A DNA stretch of 64,000 bases, from assembly GCA_963662155.1 (NCBI GenBank), contig OY759261.1, positions 49,714,414-49,778,413 on the forward strand, in the 5' to 3' direction. Below, piece after piece: positions 1 through 13,385 of this stretch (positions are counted from its first letter, which is position 1; each line of letters begins with the position of its first letter). The DNA is from Lamellibrachia columna. Its lineage: Eukaryota; Annelida; Polychaeta; Sabellida; Siboglinidae. The notes beneath the pieces were generated by a model. The model was not told where the DNA came from. It ran no database searches and was given only the letters and a program-made list of their open reading frames with translations. The position numbers and the translations under genes were made by a program.

Positions 1-325
1 AGGTCATACTCTAAAATTATTTACTCAGAGCAAAAACAAAAATAAGAAAAAATGCTTTTCCAATCAGAGTGACTGAACCTTGGAATTCCCTCCCGGAAAC
101 AGTCATTCAAGCAAAATCTGTAAATATTTTTTAAAAAACCGCCCGGACAAATTCTGGTCCAATCAGGAAATTCTGTATAATTTGGAAACACCATTAAAAA
201 TAAGAACCAGAATTTTAAAACTATTAAAAGACGACGAATAAGATCTGATCATTGAGGAGTCACAAGACTCCTGTGATCAGAACCATCTTAAGGTATCTTA
301 AGGTAAGGTATGGGACCCTGTTTGG
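1..325 (+). mobile_element. LINE 3' end fragment (LINE-A copy 1)
   Basis: This is the 3' end of a non-LTR retrotransposon. It is closely similar in sequence to 14098-14385, where the preceding reverse-transcriptase C-terminus is also present. The shared part includes the typical tail motif (W-N-S-L-P-E region) and a short TTAAGG/AAGGT-rich 3' tail near 285-310. The left part of the element lies outside the window. It is non-coding here through stops and indels. Confidence 0.75.
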
Positions 326-911
326 GGAATATGGTACACCAGACTGAACTATTAAACACAAACATGCCACAATGACATGGCATAAAGGAGCAAGTGACAA
401 TGGAATTGTATTTTACCATGGCAAAAGGGAGAAAGTGTGCGGCCAATAGCAATAAGTGTTATTAAAACAGATGAGATGAGTGAGTATGTGATTCATCCAT
501 GTGACAAATCAATGTATGTATGTTTGCAAATAATTACAAAAGCCTACAATACTTATCAACTACAACGCGTTCAAGTATACAACTTGGGAAAACATACCTT
601 TGTAGATTCGAGTGACAATAAGCAGGACATCATGTTTGAGGTGAGCGAGAGCTCTCGCAAATAAATAATGGGAATATAGTCATCAGCTAAAATAGTTATT
701 ATTCGCTCTTATATATAAGAGCTAACTTTTGTAGCCACACACTCCTATTAGTATATAGTAGGCCAGCACGTAGTGGCCTAAACAGCTACAAATGTGTAAC
801 GTATATTTAGTAAACTGGCGCGTAGAGGTTTAAATAGCTACGACTGCACCTCCTATATAGCGGACTACCGTGATTAGAAATGACAGAGATGGAAGAAAGG
901 GTGGAGGCTGT
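326..911. other. No gene seen
   Basis: AT-rich DNA. A 75-codon open frame at 437-664 has no recognisable domain and no splice context. A weakly repeated segment (cacgtag/gcgcgtag followed by a cagctac/tagctac word) occurs twice at about 750-845. Confidence 0.5.
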
Positions 912-3976
<3,065 letters not shown>

Positions 3977-4496
3977 TAGTTACCGGTGCAGTTTTCTACC
4001 CACGCCAGTTTTCGATCCATTGAAATCTCGCTTGATATCGCGTTAGAGATGTCACAGTGTCTGTTTACGACAATAACCATACAGAGTCTTGTCTGCGCAA
4101 AATATATTTTTATATATAATATGACATGGAACACGTTTATGATATACATACCTTGATAAAAAACCGACTTTGCATGCTTACCAGACATTATTATTGAGCG
4201 TCTGCTGACGCAATGTCTCGTTCTTGGCCACGTGACAATAATAGTCCTTTTTGTGGTAGATGTATGTCAAGATAGTCTTGTCATAAAAGTAGGAATAATT
4301 AAAATGTGTTAAATATACGAGAAAAAATGGACTACATTAATGTTATATATTCAATGCAAATATATGTGTATGAGTTTTATAAAGCGCAATGTCGAGCCTG
4401 GTTGATAAAAAGGTTGACATAATTGGAACAAAGTGGTAAAATTAAAAACGATTGTCTGAACGGCTTGCCATAAATATAAGTCGAATTCCGCCGGTT
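3977..4496. other. Inserted DNA of unknown origin
   Basis: AT-rich segment between the broken LINE-B and the antisense LINE-C. It has no coding match and no clear terminal repeats. It lies inside the interruption of LINE-B, so it entered together with or next to LINE-C. Confidence 0.4.
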
Positions 4497-5050
4497 TCCT
4501 CGACTAGCGCGATACGGTTCCTACCTACCTACCTATCCTCTTCGGGCCCAGTGGCCCATAAGGCCGAAGTGAATCTCCTCCATCTTGTTCTGTCAGCTGC
4601 TACACGTCTGGCTTCGTTCCAGCTATTCCACCCCAGTATACGTCTTTCATTTTCAATAGTTGATCGCCACATTGTCTTTGGTCGCCCAACCTTTCTTTTA
4701 CCTTCAGGCGTCCAGGTCAGTGCAGTCTCACAATTGCTGTTCTTCTCCATTCGTAGGATATGTCCTACCCACTTCCATCTTCTTATCTTGACCTCAGTGC
4801 TGATAGTCTTCAATTTTGTTTTTGCCAGAATATCTCGATTTGATACAACATATGGCCATCGAATTTGTAGGATTCGTCTTAAACACTTGAAAAAAAATGT
4901 ATCTAACTTTCTGTTGTCTCCTTCGTTAATTTTCCATGTTTCACTTCCATACAACAACACTGGTTTAACAAGTGTGTTAAAAAGCCTCAATTTCGATCTC
5001 AATGTGTATATATTTGAACTCCATATCTGCTTTAGTTTCATGCTTTACAA
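4497..5050 (-). mobile_element. LINE-C, 5'-truncated RT C-terminus (antisense)
   Basis: A 170-residue open frame (5041 to 4529) is the C-terminal part of an endonuclease/reverse-transcriptase protein common in invertebrate LINEs. It has the motifs VLLYGSETW, CLRRILQIRWP, the WVGHILR box, GKRKVGRPKTMW and a final DRTRWRRF. The 3' side ends in a short TAGG repeat (4520-4534 on the plus strand, seen as CCTA), typical of a LINE tail. Upstream reverse-transcriptase domains are missing. It lies in reverse orientation inside LINE-B. Confidence 0.85.
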
Positions 5051-5215
5051 ATTCTTGTTGATACGGTTCAGACGTTCAATATTCGTAAGTTTTTCACTCA
5101 AAATAACTGTTTTAATAGTTTGTTTGCATTGAATAAAAGAAGTAGCTTTTGCTGATTTGGTATATCGATCTCTTACACAAAATGTTTCTAGATTTTTTTT
5201 AAACGGCATATTCTA

Positions 5216-5460
5216 TTAAGTAGGTCGAAAACTACACCAACCAGTATAAATGACTGGAACCAACTTCCAGAGGAAGCAGTTATGTCTAAGGATATTAGCA
5301 AGTTTTAGGGTCACATTGACAAATATTTAAAGAATAGGGCGGAGGATTATACGAGTCAGCGCCTGACTCCCCTCCTCGTGACTCGTCGTCTCCTCGACTG
5401 CAGCAACTGTGTAGAAGAGGAGGATCAAGGTAAATCAAGCCAGGTGGTTCAATTTTAATC
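5216..5460 (+). mobile_element. LINE-B 3' end (continuation)
   Basis: It reads as the usual LINE ORF2 C-terminal motif (DWNQLPEEAV followed by an I-x-K-F/Y-L-K pattern) and continues the sequence interrupted at 3976. It contains a stop within the motif. The segment ends near the start of a CpG-richer region. Confidence 0.65.
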
Positions 5461-5682
5461 AAAAACAGACGATCATGAAACGGAACTTACTATTGTCCAA
5501 TACAATATGCGGTATGCTGTTGTAAGTCACGGAAAAGAACGGAAACAGCCGACAATACAGGATGTAAAACAAAAGGAGAACTCGGGTGCCGAGAATCGGC
5601 GCAGATAAACCGACACGATTTTTCGGCACGCCGCCCGAGCCGCTCGGCGGATGTTGTTGAAGCGCCTACCAACGGCTTTTAC
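5461..5682. other. CpG-rich unique sequence, left flank of DNA transposon
   Basis: CpG-rich stretch interrupted by the 1.94-kb transposon; it resumes at 7624 after the duplicated 9-mer. A 60-codon minus-strand open frame (5672-5490) has no recognisable domain. The two halves together could be an old promoter or first exon, but nothing proves it. Confidence 0.3.
5674..5682. repeat. 9-bp target site duplication, left copy
   Basis: GGCTTTTAC immediately before the left terminal inverted repeat; the identical 9-mer follows the right one at 7624-7632. Confidence 0.8.
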
Positions 5683-5854
5683 GGGCCTGTATATTAGCCG
5701 GAACGAGCCCGGAACGAGATTGAATTGGTAAATGCGTGGATTACGTGATCAGTATAATGATTTCACTTGAATGTGTCGTTAAATAATGAAATAATGCAAC
5801 TTTTCACCAAGTGGGAAATAATTACACGTACATGAAGATATGTTTTGGGCTCCC
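5683..5854 (+). repeat. Left terminal inverted repeat
   Basis: Inverted match to 7442-7623, ending in a shared TTTTGGGCTCCC word at the inner edge. Confidence 0.85.
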
Positions 5855-6884
5855 GGAACAATGACTTATTGATGATCGGCGGCCATGTTTTGGCTGTTCC
5901 GTCTATTGAACATCACCACTGACATTAGTGGGTTACTCATGGTGATCTCGGCCTGCATGTAATGGTTGCTCCGTTGGGGGGGGGGTTGATTGATAGTATG
6001 GGTGTGTGTGGTCATCAATAGCCATATTTTAGTAATTTCCTTGTATATTTGACATTTCCTTAATAATATTTAATGACTGCATAAGTTACCAGTTTAAAGT
6101 AAAAACAATTTAAATGTGACTATTTAAACATAACCTAACTTATAAAAACGACACAAAGCAAGAATGTAAAACGAAATCTGGATGTTTATTTTTTATAAAG
6201 CATGCATACATGTATTAATTCGTACAACAATTATGACATTTTTTAAAACAATATAAAATCATACATCCATGATCCAGGGCAGTGGGAAGGCACAGGCTTA
6301 TTTGATGGCGACCTGCACTCGCCATGTTGTAACACCGTCATTGGGTTTACATGGAATTTTTCTAGACATAGCAGCGCCACCTACTACATCTTCCATACCC
6401 TGGTAGTGTCATAAAAAAACCAATGGATCACAGTATATAGTATACTTCGTTACTAATACAAAACATGACCATGTGCCCCTAGTGATATCGATTTAGCTGC
6501 ATTGGCATACCAATTTAGCTGCATAGCACCAACAAATATAACATATTAGTCTAAAGCTTTAATAAATACTAATACACCAGCTAGTATCCTACACGGAACA
6601 CACTAATAACATACTCGTCTAAACATTAAAAGTTATATTGTAGAATGAGTCCTTTTGCGTGTGGACACCCTAGTGATTTCATAGTAAAGTACTATTGCAA
6701 TAACTTTTACATTCACACCCCTATTCACTAAACAAGGCAGCTCATTGCAAAGGTGCTAATCCTGAGTTACAATGCTGTTGATTGCCTGAGTTGTAATTGC
6801 AGTAGGTACTGAACCCTGAATAGACAAGGGCTCCATTAAACAATAAGTAAGAAATGAAAGTACTAGTATGCACAGTTACAAAGA

Positions 6885-7035
6885 AAATTTGGTGAAAGTG
6901 GATTCACAAGTCAGACAATGATTCAATAATCTGACCATTTCAGAGCACATTTACAAAGAACATTTTGTGAAAGTGGATTCACAAGTCAAACAATGATTCA
7001 GTAACCTGACCATTACAAAGCACATTTACAAAGAA
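6885..7035 (+). repeat. Tandem duplication inside the transposon
   Basis: Two diverged copies of about 75 bp share GTGAAAGTGGATTCACAAGT, an ACAATGATTCA word and CACATTTACAAAGAAC. Confidence 0.8.
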
Positions 7036-7441
7036 CATGGTGTGAAGTTAATTTCCTTAATGATAAATAACAACTATGCATAGTTAAACGGGCGCCTTGT
7101 GTGCACAACATGAGAGAGGCCCAATATAAATTGTGTATCAAGTTCAGAATCTAACGTAAGTAATTATTCCATAATTTATTCTTTTAAATTCACTCATAAA
7201 TTGCATTAGGCACAACAACAAAAGGCCGCTCCTAAAAAAGAATTTAGTTGAAGTGTTCATTGTGTAACACTAAAGAATAAAAAAAACAGTGCCATGTAGT
7301 ATACAATATTTTAATAAATATTTAATTTTCTACAAACAAATGTTGCGTTACATAATAATGTAATATAACATCAATATTCAATACGTGGAATGAAAGTTTT
7401 ATTGACCAATAGTGTATTGGAAAAGGGTTAACAGAAGAAGT

Positions 7442-7623
7442 GGGAGCCCAAAACATATCTTAATGTACGTGTAATTATTTCCCACTTGGTATAAAGTTGC
7501 ATTATTACGTTATCTAACTACACGTTCAAGTGAAATCATTATACAGATCACGTAATCCACGCATTTAGCAATTCAATCTCGTTCCGGGCTCGTTCCGGCT
7601 CGTTCCGGCTAATATACAGGCCC
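7442..7623 (-). repeat. Right terminal inverted repeat
   Basis: Reverse-complement partner of 5683-5854. The block GTTCCGGCTC is duplicated near its outer end. Confidence 0.85.
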
Positions 7624-7632
7624 GGCTTTTAC
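7624..7632. repeat. 9-bp target site duplication, right copy
   Basis: GGCTTTTAC, identical to 5674-5682. Confidence 0.8.
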
Positions 7633-8704
7633 TGTCTCTTCCGAAAGTCAATTTCGGCATATTACAAATAAATAAAAGAGCAACAATTACACACCTTATA
7701 ATTTTCGTCTTTGCGTCTCGATCCGTCTGATTCTCGCCCCCTTTCGTGAACACGGCTTTGCACGCGAAAAATTCTACCTGAGAAAAATGGTGGCGCTGTA
7801 CAGAGCAAAATGAATTGTGGGGCGACCCGGATGTCTCTGTACCGATGCCATTGATCTCGGCCTGTTTTGGTGATCTCGGCCTGTTCGGTGGTGATCTCGG
7901 CCTGGTCTCTGGTGATCTCGGCCTGGTGTTGCGATACGTAAATAAGAGTGTTTATGCCTTCGAAATAATTATAGTTGTAGTATGTACTTATTGTTCGGTA
8001 TTTATGGTCGCTGTAAAAAATGTGTTTATGCCGTATAAATAAATATAGTTGTATAATTCACTCAATATGTCCTCGGAATGCCTCGTTTTCTGCCTATAAA
8101 CTGTTCAGCCGAATTTTAAAATACAGAGTGTACAGAGAAATATCGATAATAACGGACATAATATGTTTGTAACGAAGGCAAGCTTCTATGGTCTTTGATC
8201 TACACAATGTTTCTAACTGATTGAATCCTAGCTGGCTCGTATAGCGACCGCGGTTGTGAATGTGAAGCATTGTATGTCCATTCTATGAGATAGAGCTTTG
8301 AACATCAGCGGTTTCTAAATAAACATGGCTTCACTTTGATTACGACTACAGGAATAACAATCGCTGAAAATAGGTTAATCCGTTAGACCCTACTAGTCGC
8401 GTTTCCCATGGTTGCCCATGAATGCTTTTAGTGGGAAATGAGGACTTGAGTAAATCTTGCGTCACTTCAGTCCAAGCCACTACTTAAAAACACAAGTACA
8501 ATTAAAATAACATTAAACTGACTCCATCCCTTTATTCAATAAGAGTACAATACATATAAATAGACGTAGATAGATAGATAGAAATATCAAACGTTTCAAC
8601 ATCAATCATCATCTGTGAGTTTTGCTGGGGGGACTGTTTCACTAACATTCGTATGAGCTCACAAGCACGATTTCGCTCTTAACAATCGATTTCGCTCTTA
8701 AGCT
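7633..8704. other. No clear gene; short direct repeats
   Basis: CpG-richer start, then AT-rich DNA. The word GATCTCGGCCTG occurs four times between 7853 and 7926, three of them as GGTGATCTCGGCCTG, and once inside the transposon near 5943. A short TAGA microsatellite lies at 8565-8582. No convincing coding exon was seen. Confidence 0.45.
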
Positions 8705-8995
8705 ATGATCGAAACAGAAAATTGCGTTTCACTAAGAATAAATCATAGAAACGCTCATAGGAACGCTCTTAACTTACGACGAGAACATATATCCACCATA
8801 AGCGAGAAAATGGCGTACTTACATGTTATCCAAAGACGCAGACGCTTTATTTTACAGAGAGATAGAGTTTTTCTTAATAGATTAACTTTGAATGACATCA
8901 ACGATGAAGAACTAACGAAAGTTTATCGGTTGGATCGAAACATGTTATACGGACGACTAGATGATGCTGATGACGATCTTCTTAGAAGGACATAA
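8705..8995 (+). CDS. Possible N-terminus of a PIF/Harbinger-type transposase (remnant)
   Basis: A 96-residue open frame. Its second half has the pattern Arg-rich, then DRVFLNRLTLNDINDEEL, then YRLDRNMLYGRL. This resembles the region just before the nuclease domain of HARBI1/PIF-Harbinger transposases, where a short D-x-E-L and Y/F-R-x-x-R motif is common. The nuclease domain itself is not present downstream. It ends at a stop at 8993-8995. It is more likely a decayed fragment than a host gene; recognition is from pattern only. Confidence 0.35.
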   Translation: MIETENCVSLRINHRNAHRNALNLRREHISTISEKMAYLHVIQRRRRFILQRDRVFLNRLTLNDINDEELTKVYRLDRNMLYGRLDDADDDLLRRT

Positions 8996-9478
8996 CACCT
9001 CCGAATATACAACAGTGAAGGCTTAGGTTCCAGTGAGAATTAGTGCAGGCAATGCTTGAAATCTATGTGAAATGCGATCGTAATTCGGTAAATATTACAG
9101 TTAACCAACTTAACGGAAAAGATTATTGCAGTGCCAGTTATGTCGCACAATGGCTTCACACCAATTGTACTTGTGTTGGGGTTGTTGATCTCCCCAATCA
9201 AACATCGCTTTGTTGTGGCGCCTAAAGAAGAACACACCAAAATGAATGAATGAATGGACTTTATGTGCCGAACCGGTGCGCTCAGGTGGCAGGCGGGTCG
9301 AGTGTTGGGGATAAGACAAGCGGTCCAATCAGATATACCATACCTATGATTGGCCTATCAGAAGCGAAGGTAAGCAACCACCGGGGTATTTAGAAGGGGG
9401 ACTCACCACAAAGGTCAACATACAGAGCGAAAACACGACTATTAGATACAATCATCGTTTGCGATCGCCGTACGATAT
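8996..9478. other. No gene seen
   Basis: Mixed sequence before the Gypsy LTR. Only short open frames, none with recognisable content; an ATGAATGAATGAATGG run lies at about 9242-9256. Confidence 0.4.
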
Positions 9479-9740
9479 TGTAGCAAGTAGCCTACAAGTA
9501 TATGGCCTATAGATCTGTGGTAGTCACTGGTCAGTGATGTGTATCGTTATGCATGGTTGGACATCAAAGTGCCCGCTGCAGTCAATTGCACTAGTACATT
9601 ATACCCGTAGCCTGCCACACGAATGGGTCGACAGTGAACACTGTGTGCTGATGACATTACATTGAGGTACAAGATACATTACTATAAGCACATTTCACTG
9701 TCAATGCTGTTTAGCTTAGTTAGCTAGTATTTAGTATTCA
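9479..9740 (+). mobile_element. 5' LTR of Ty3/Gypsy element
   Basis: Begins TGTAGCAAGTAGCC. At least 9479-9652 is a near-identical direct repeat of 13223-13385. The right end is not fixed because the 3' copy is truncated; a CA ending at 9739-9740 is a guess. Few differences between the copies suggest a moderately young insertion. Confidence 0.75.
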
Positions 9741-9742
9741 TG

Positions 9743-10852
9743 TTATTTTGTTACTCCTTTCAGAGTGCAACAGTTGATCATTTCCTGATTAAAGACAACT
9801 GTCATCTGAAGGAGAGTGGTTTTCCGCCGACGGCGACGACGGCGATGCTGGCATGGAGCACTAGTAAAGGCCGACACTTGGGTGAGCGTGGTAGCAACTT
9901 CCGGCTGTGGCGGCTGCATGCTGCGGTTGCGTGGTCGCTCGCTCGGGCGCCTTCCGCGGCGTGCTCGGTAGCAGGCGAGACAGACGCGGTGTGGTTTGGT
10001 GTTCCATCCTCTTGCGCCCTCAGAGAACAGAGCGAATACCGTCTTGCAATCGGGGCAGATCGCGGTCTGACCACGTCCCAGCTGGGAAGATACGGGCGCG
10101 GGTACCGAGGTCGTTGTGATTCTTTTGAAAGACAAGATGCCAGCAGCCGATGAAAGAAGGGCGTTTCGCGCCATCTCTTTTCCCTCAACTAGGGTAATGA
10201 CATCGTTCACGGTGCGCTCGAGTATTTTGTCTGCCCCGAGGATTTCACGGCGAATATCCATGTCGGCGATCCCGGCGATGAGGACGTCCCTGACGATTAT
10301 TTCTGTGAAGTCGACAGTGGTTGGAACCGGGCAGGCACATTGGACGGAGTAGGCGCAAGTTTCGGCTTTACCGCGTACACGGGCTGCAAACGACCGGAAA
10401 GATTCTTCGCGCTCTTGGCGGAGGAGAACCAGCTCAGCCCGGTTGACGCAGGTGGCGACAGCTATCACCGCCATGGCTTTCATTGCAGCCATCAGCCCAG
10501 CTGTGGGCTTCACGATAATGCCAGGGTCCGATTTTAGTAGTCCATTTCCGAGTTCATCGGCCGCACACTGAAATAGCTGGGAGGAGGAGTTGTGGGGATC
10601 GATGCCCGATCCCAGGGCAAACGCGACCCATCGGCGTGAAAAAACATTCCATTGTTCCTCTGAGACTCCCACATCGACCCGGGGCCGGTCCAATTTCGGC
10701 CCTCGGCATGCAGCAGCTGGTCCGGTGTAGACCTGCTGGACGAGATGGACAGAGTTGTGGTTGTCCAAGAGCGCGATCGCTACTTTTTGGGGTTTCTGTC
10801 CAGTCGAGAAGCCACAGCCCGGCACGACACACTGGATGTCTATGGTCGCCAT
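9743..10852 (-). CDS. Gypsy-type Gag protein, inverted relative to LTRs and pol
   Basis: A 369-residue protein starting MATIDIQ at 10852; an upstream in-frame Met at 10894 lies past the likely breakpoint. It begins with a C2H2-like finger (Cys8, Cys13, His32, His36), then a helical Gag-like core (about 65-235), then a zinc knuckle or ribbon with CPDC (266-269) and CLAC (291-294), and a basic Arg-rich tail. Such Gag proteins belong to Ty3/Gypsy elements of invertebrates. It is unbroken and GC-rich, unlike its surroundings. It is read on the strand opposite to pol and LTRs, directly inside the 5' LTR. Protease and most of the reverse transcriptase are absent, so an internal inversion with deletion is likely. 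Confidence 0.7.
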   Translation of the reverse strand: MATIDIQCVVPGCGFSTGQKPQKVAIALLDNHNSVHLVQQVYTGPAAACRGPKLDRPRVDVGVSEEQWNVFSRRWVAFALGSGIDPHNSSSQLFQCAADELGNGLLKSDPGIIVKPTAGLMAAMKAMAVIAVATCVNRAELVLLRQEREESFRSFAARVRGKAETCAYSVQCACPVPTTVDFTEIIVRDVLIAGIADMDIRREILGADKILERTVNDVITLVEGKEMARNALLSSAAGILSFKRITTTSVPAPVSSQLGRGQTAICPDCKTVFALFSEGARGWNTKPHRVCLACYRARRGRRPSERPRNRSMQPPQPEVATTLTQVSAFTSAPCQHRRRRRRRKTTLLQMTVVFNQEMINCCTLKGVTK

Positions 10853-10914
10853 GCTCAGCTCAAGGGATGACGCGGGTTGCACTCGTTGCCGCAAATGACG
10901 TGCAGTTGATCATG

Positions 10915-13203
10915 ACACCATTCAAGCCATTCTTGAGCCCAAAGACACCCTTCCGTTGGTCAGTAGACCTGGAGAGCGCATTCCAAGCCTCAAGGTCGAG
11001 CATTATCGAGGCAATCAGATATGTTGTCGAGATCTTCGACCTACGAAGACGGACGTGCCTTCGACCCGATTGGTCGAAGCTCGGGATCGGTTATTTCCTT
11101 AGTCAAAAACATTGTGATTGTGCAACGACCTTGCCGGGGTGTTGCGACGATGGATGGAAGATAACCATGGCGGGCTCCCGTTTCCTTACCCCTACCGAGC
11201 AACGCTACGCGCCAATAGAGCTGCGCTTGACACGCGCCAATTGGCTGTTGCATGGGGCCTAGAACAGTCACGCTACTTCACACAGGGCTGCGATGACCTT
11301 GTCGTCGTCACTGATCACAAGCCTCTGGTCAAGATCCTTGGCGACCGAACACTCGACGAAATTAACAATTCTCGGATATTTCGCCTCAAACAACGGACAC
11401 TGCCTTGGCATTTCGAAGTGACGCATCTCCCCGGGAAGACAAACACCGCTGCTGATGCAACATCTCGCCATCCATCACAAAGTGAGTATGCAGAGCTCAC
11501 AAGTCTCACCCTATGCTCCGGAATGGATTCTGCGGAGTGCGCAATTATCGCAGCCATTCGTCGCGATGCTTCATCATTCACCGCGCTATCCTGGGAGCGC
11601 ATCGCCATGGAGACGTCATCAGATCCTAGCATGCGCCTGCTCATGGTGGCCATTGAAGAAGGCTTCCCAGACACACGTCGCGAAACGGACGACACCGTTG
11701 CGGCATTCTGGATGTACCGCGAGAGCCTTTGTGTCTCAGACGGGGCCGTCCTATACCAGGATCGGGTGGTAATTCCTCCCTCCCTTCGCAACGAGGTACT
11801 TCGCACTCTCCATTCTGCCCACCAGGGAGTGTCATCGATGGAATCCCGTGCCCGTTCGATCGTATTCTGGCCGGGCATATCCACCGCCATTCAGGAAACC
11901 CGAGATAGATGTCGCTCATGCAACAAAACAGCACCGTCACAAGCTGCGACTCCCCCAGCGGCGCTTGACACGCCGTCGACTCCGTTTGAGTCAGTTTTCG
12001 CGGACTTCTGCGATTACGGAGGATGCCATTATCTCGTCGTTGGTGACCGTCTGTCGGGTTGGGTGGACATCTACAAAACGCCCCCGGGTACACCCTACTC
12101 CGGAGCTACTGGCCTCATTGCCTGCCTTCGCCAGATGTTCGCCACTTTCGGCGTCCCTGAAATCCTGTCAAGTGATGGGGGCCCTGAATTCACAGCTTCC
12201 GAAACCTCCAACTTCCTGTCGCGATGGGGGTTCCACCATCGCATATCTTCGGTCGCCTTTCCGCAGTCTAACGGCCGGGCTGAAGTAGCGGTCAAGAAGG
12301 CTAAGCGCACTCTTATGGATAACATAGGCCCGACCGGCTCGCTAGATAATGATGGGCTGTTACGAGCCATGCTGCAACTCAGGAACACACCCGACCCTGA
12401 TTGTAACGTATCCCCTGCGGAAGTGATATTTGGCAGACCCATCAGAGACGCGTTCTCATTCGTCAACAGGTGTACTAAGTTTGAGAATCCATCCATCCGC
12501 CCGATGTGGCGGGAGGCTTGGTCGGCAAAGGAGAATGCTATGCGCGCTCGATTCGCGCGCACCTCTGAGGCCCTAAATGCCCACTCGCGGGCCCTACTGC
12601 CCCTGGTGATCGGCGCGAGAGTATATGTCCAAAACCAGCGTGGGCCCCATCCGAACAAATTGGACAGATCAGGCGTCGTCGTGGACGTAGGAGACAATGA
12701 ACAGTACCTGGTCAAGATTGACGGCTCGGGCCGACTCACCCTCCGCAACAGACGGTTCTTAAGGCAATTTGTCCAGCCCTCTACATCTATCGGCGAGCCA
12801 CTGTCATCTCGGTGTCCCGCGTCAAACGACCTTGCTCTCCAACCACGCCCATACACGATGACAGCAACCACGCCGGATCAGTATCATGCAGCCACTGCGC
12901 CAGAGCTCCATCCACCAGCTACGCCAGCGTCTCCTACTGTATCAAAACCCCAGGCAGCAACAACGCCAGCTTCTCCAGCAGCCGCTGCGCCAGAGATTCA
13001 TCCAGCTACCGCAACTCCTGACGTAGATACACCTCCAGCAACCTTCGACGGGCCACCTTCATCGCTACCTCGTACTCCCTCTGCACGGCCTCCGGAACAG
13101 TCATCGCCTCGAGTCCTGCGCGCACCGATTGCGTCGACCGCCTCGTTGTTACTAGCCAGTGTCAGGGACGTGGGTGTAAGTCTTTACATTCATAGTTCAT
13201 GAA
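10915..13203 (+). pseudogene. Gypsy pol, 3' part: RT thumb, RNase H, integrase (one frameshift)
   Basis: The coding region opens in the last part of the reverse transcriptase (LSPKTPFRW at about 10933) and runs into RNase H, then shifts frame at about 11215-11240, after EQRYAPIE and before QLAVAWGLEQ. The long second frame, numbered from its Met at 11118, contains RNase H residues (DHKPL 66-70, Asp113), the integrase HHCC finger (His232, His235, Cys265, Cys268) and the D,D35E core (Asp296, Asp353, Glu389). It ends in a Pro/Ala/Thr-rich tail with repeated PPATPAS-like units. It stops just before a purine-rich tract (13205-13222) and the 3' LTR, as expected for the polypurine tract of such elements. 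The 5' half of pol is missing. Confidence 0.9.
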
Positions 13204-13204
13204 C

Positions 13205-13222
13205 GTGGGGGGGATGATGAGA
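13205..13222 (+). promoter_or_regulatory. Polypurine tract of the LTR element
   Basis: Purine-rich GTGGGGGGGATGATGAGA immediately before the 3' LTR start TGTAGC; the normal place for plus-strand priming. Confidence 0.7.
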
Positions 13223-13385
13223 TGTAGCAAGTAGCCTACAAGTATATGGCCTATAGATATGTGGTAGTCACTGGTCAGTGATGCGTATCGTTATGCATGG
13301 TTGGACATCAAGTGCCCGCTGCAGTCAATTGCACTAGTACATTATACCTGTAGCCTGCCACACGAATGGGTCGACAGTGAACACT
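13223..13385 (+). mobile_element. 3' LTR (truncated)
   Basis: Near-identical to 9479-9640 and following, but the match stops at GAACACT (13385), where a T-run and LINE-A sequence begin. It is therefore truncated by, or recombined with, the LINE next to it. Confidence 0.8.

Larger units (their letters stand above)
5683..7623. mobile_element. Non-autonomous DNA transposon with long TIRs (Mutator-like?)
   Basis: The 1941-bp element begins GGGCCTGTATATTAGCC and ends with its reverse complement. It is bounded by a perfect 9-bp direct repeat. Inverted repeats extend about 170-180 bp (5683-5854 and 7442-7623) with small differences; the right copy carries an extra CGGAACGAGC-type unit. The interior has no long open frame, so the element would need a transposase from elsewhere. 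The 9-bp duplication and long TIRs fit the Mutator (MULE) group best; the assignment is inference. The interior also contains a tandem duplication of about 75 bp at 6885-7035. Confidence 0.8.

Noticed and set aside
144..184. Reading the LINE-A tail as a separate gene
   Set aside because: The same sequence occurs at 14220-14280 behind a recognisable reverse transcriptase, so it is transposon tail.
4452..5132. 226-codon plus-strand open frame
   Set aside because: It is the antisense of the LINE-C reverse-transcriptase remnant, whose motifs are unmistakable on the minus strand.
9802..10832. Plus-strand and alternative minus-strand frames over gag
   Set aside because: The 369-residue minus frame has zinc-finger cysteines and Gag-like structure; the others lack any motif.
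11315..12871. Antisense open frames inside the Gypsy pol
   Set aside because: Shadows of the RNase H-integrase frame in GC-rich DNA; no domains of their own.
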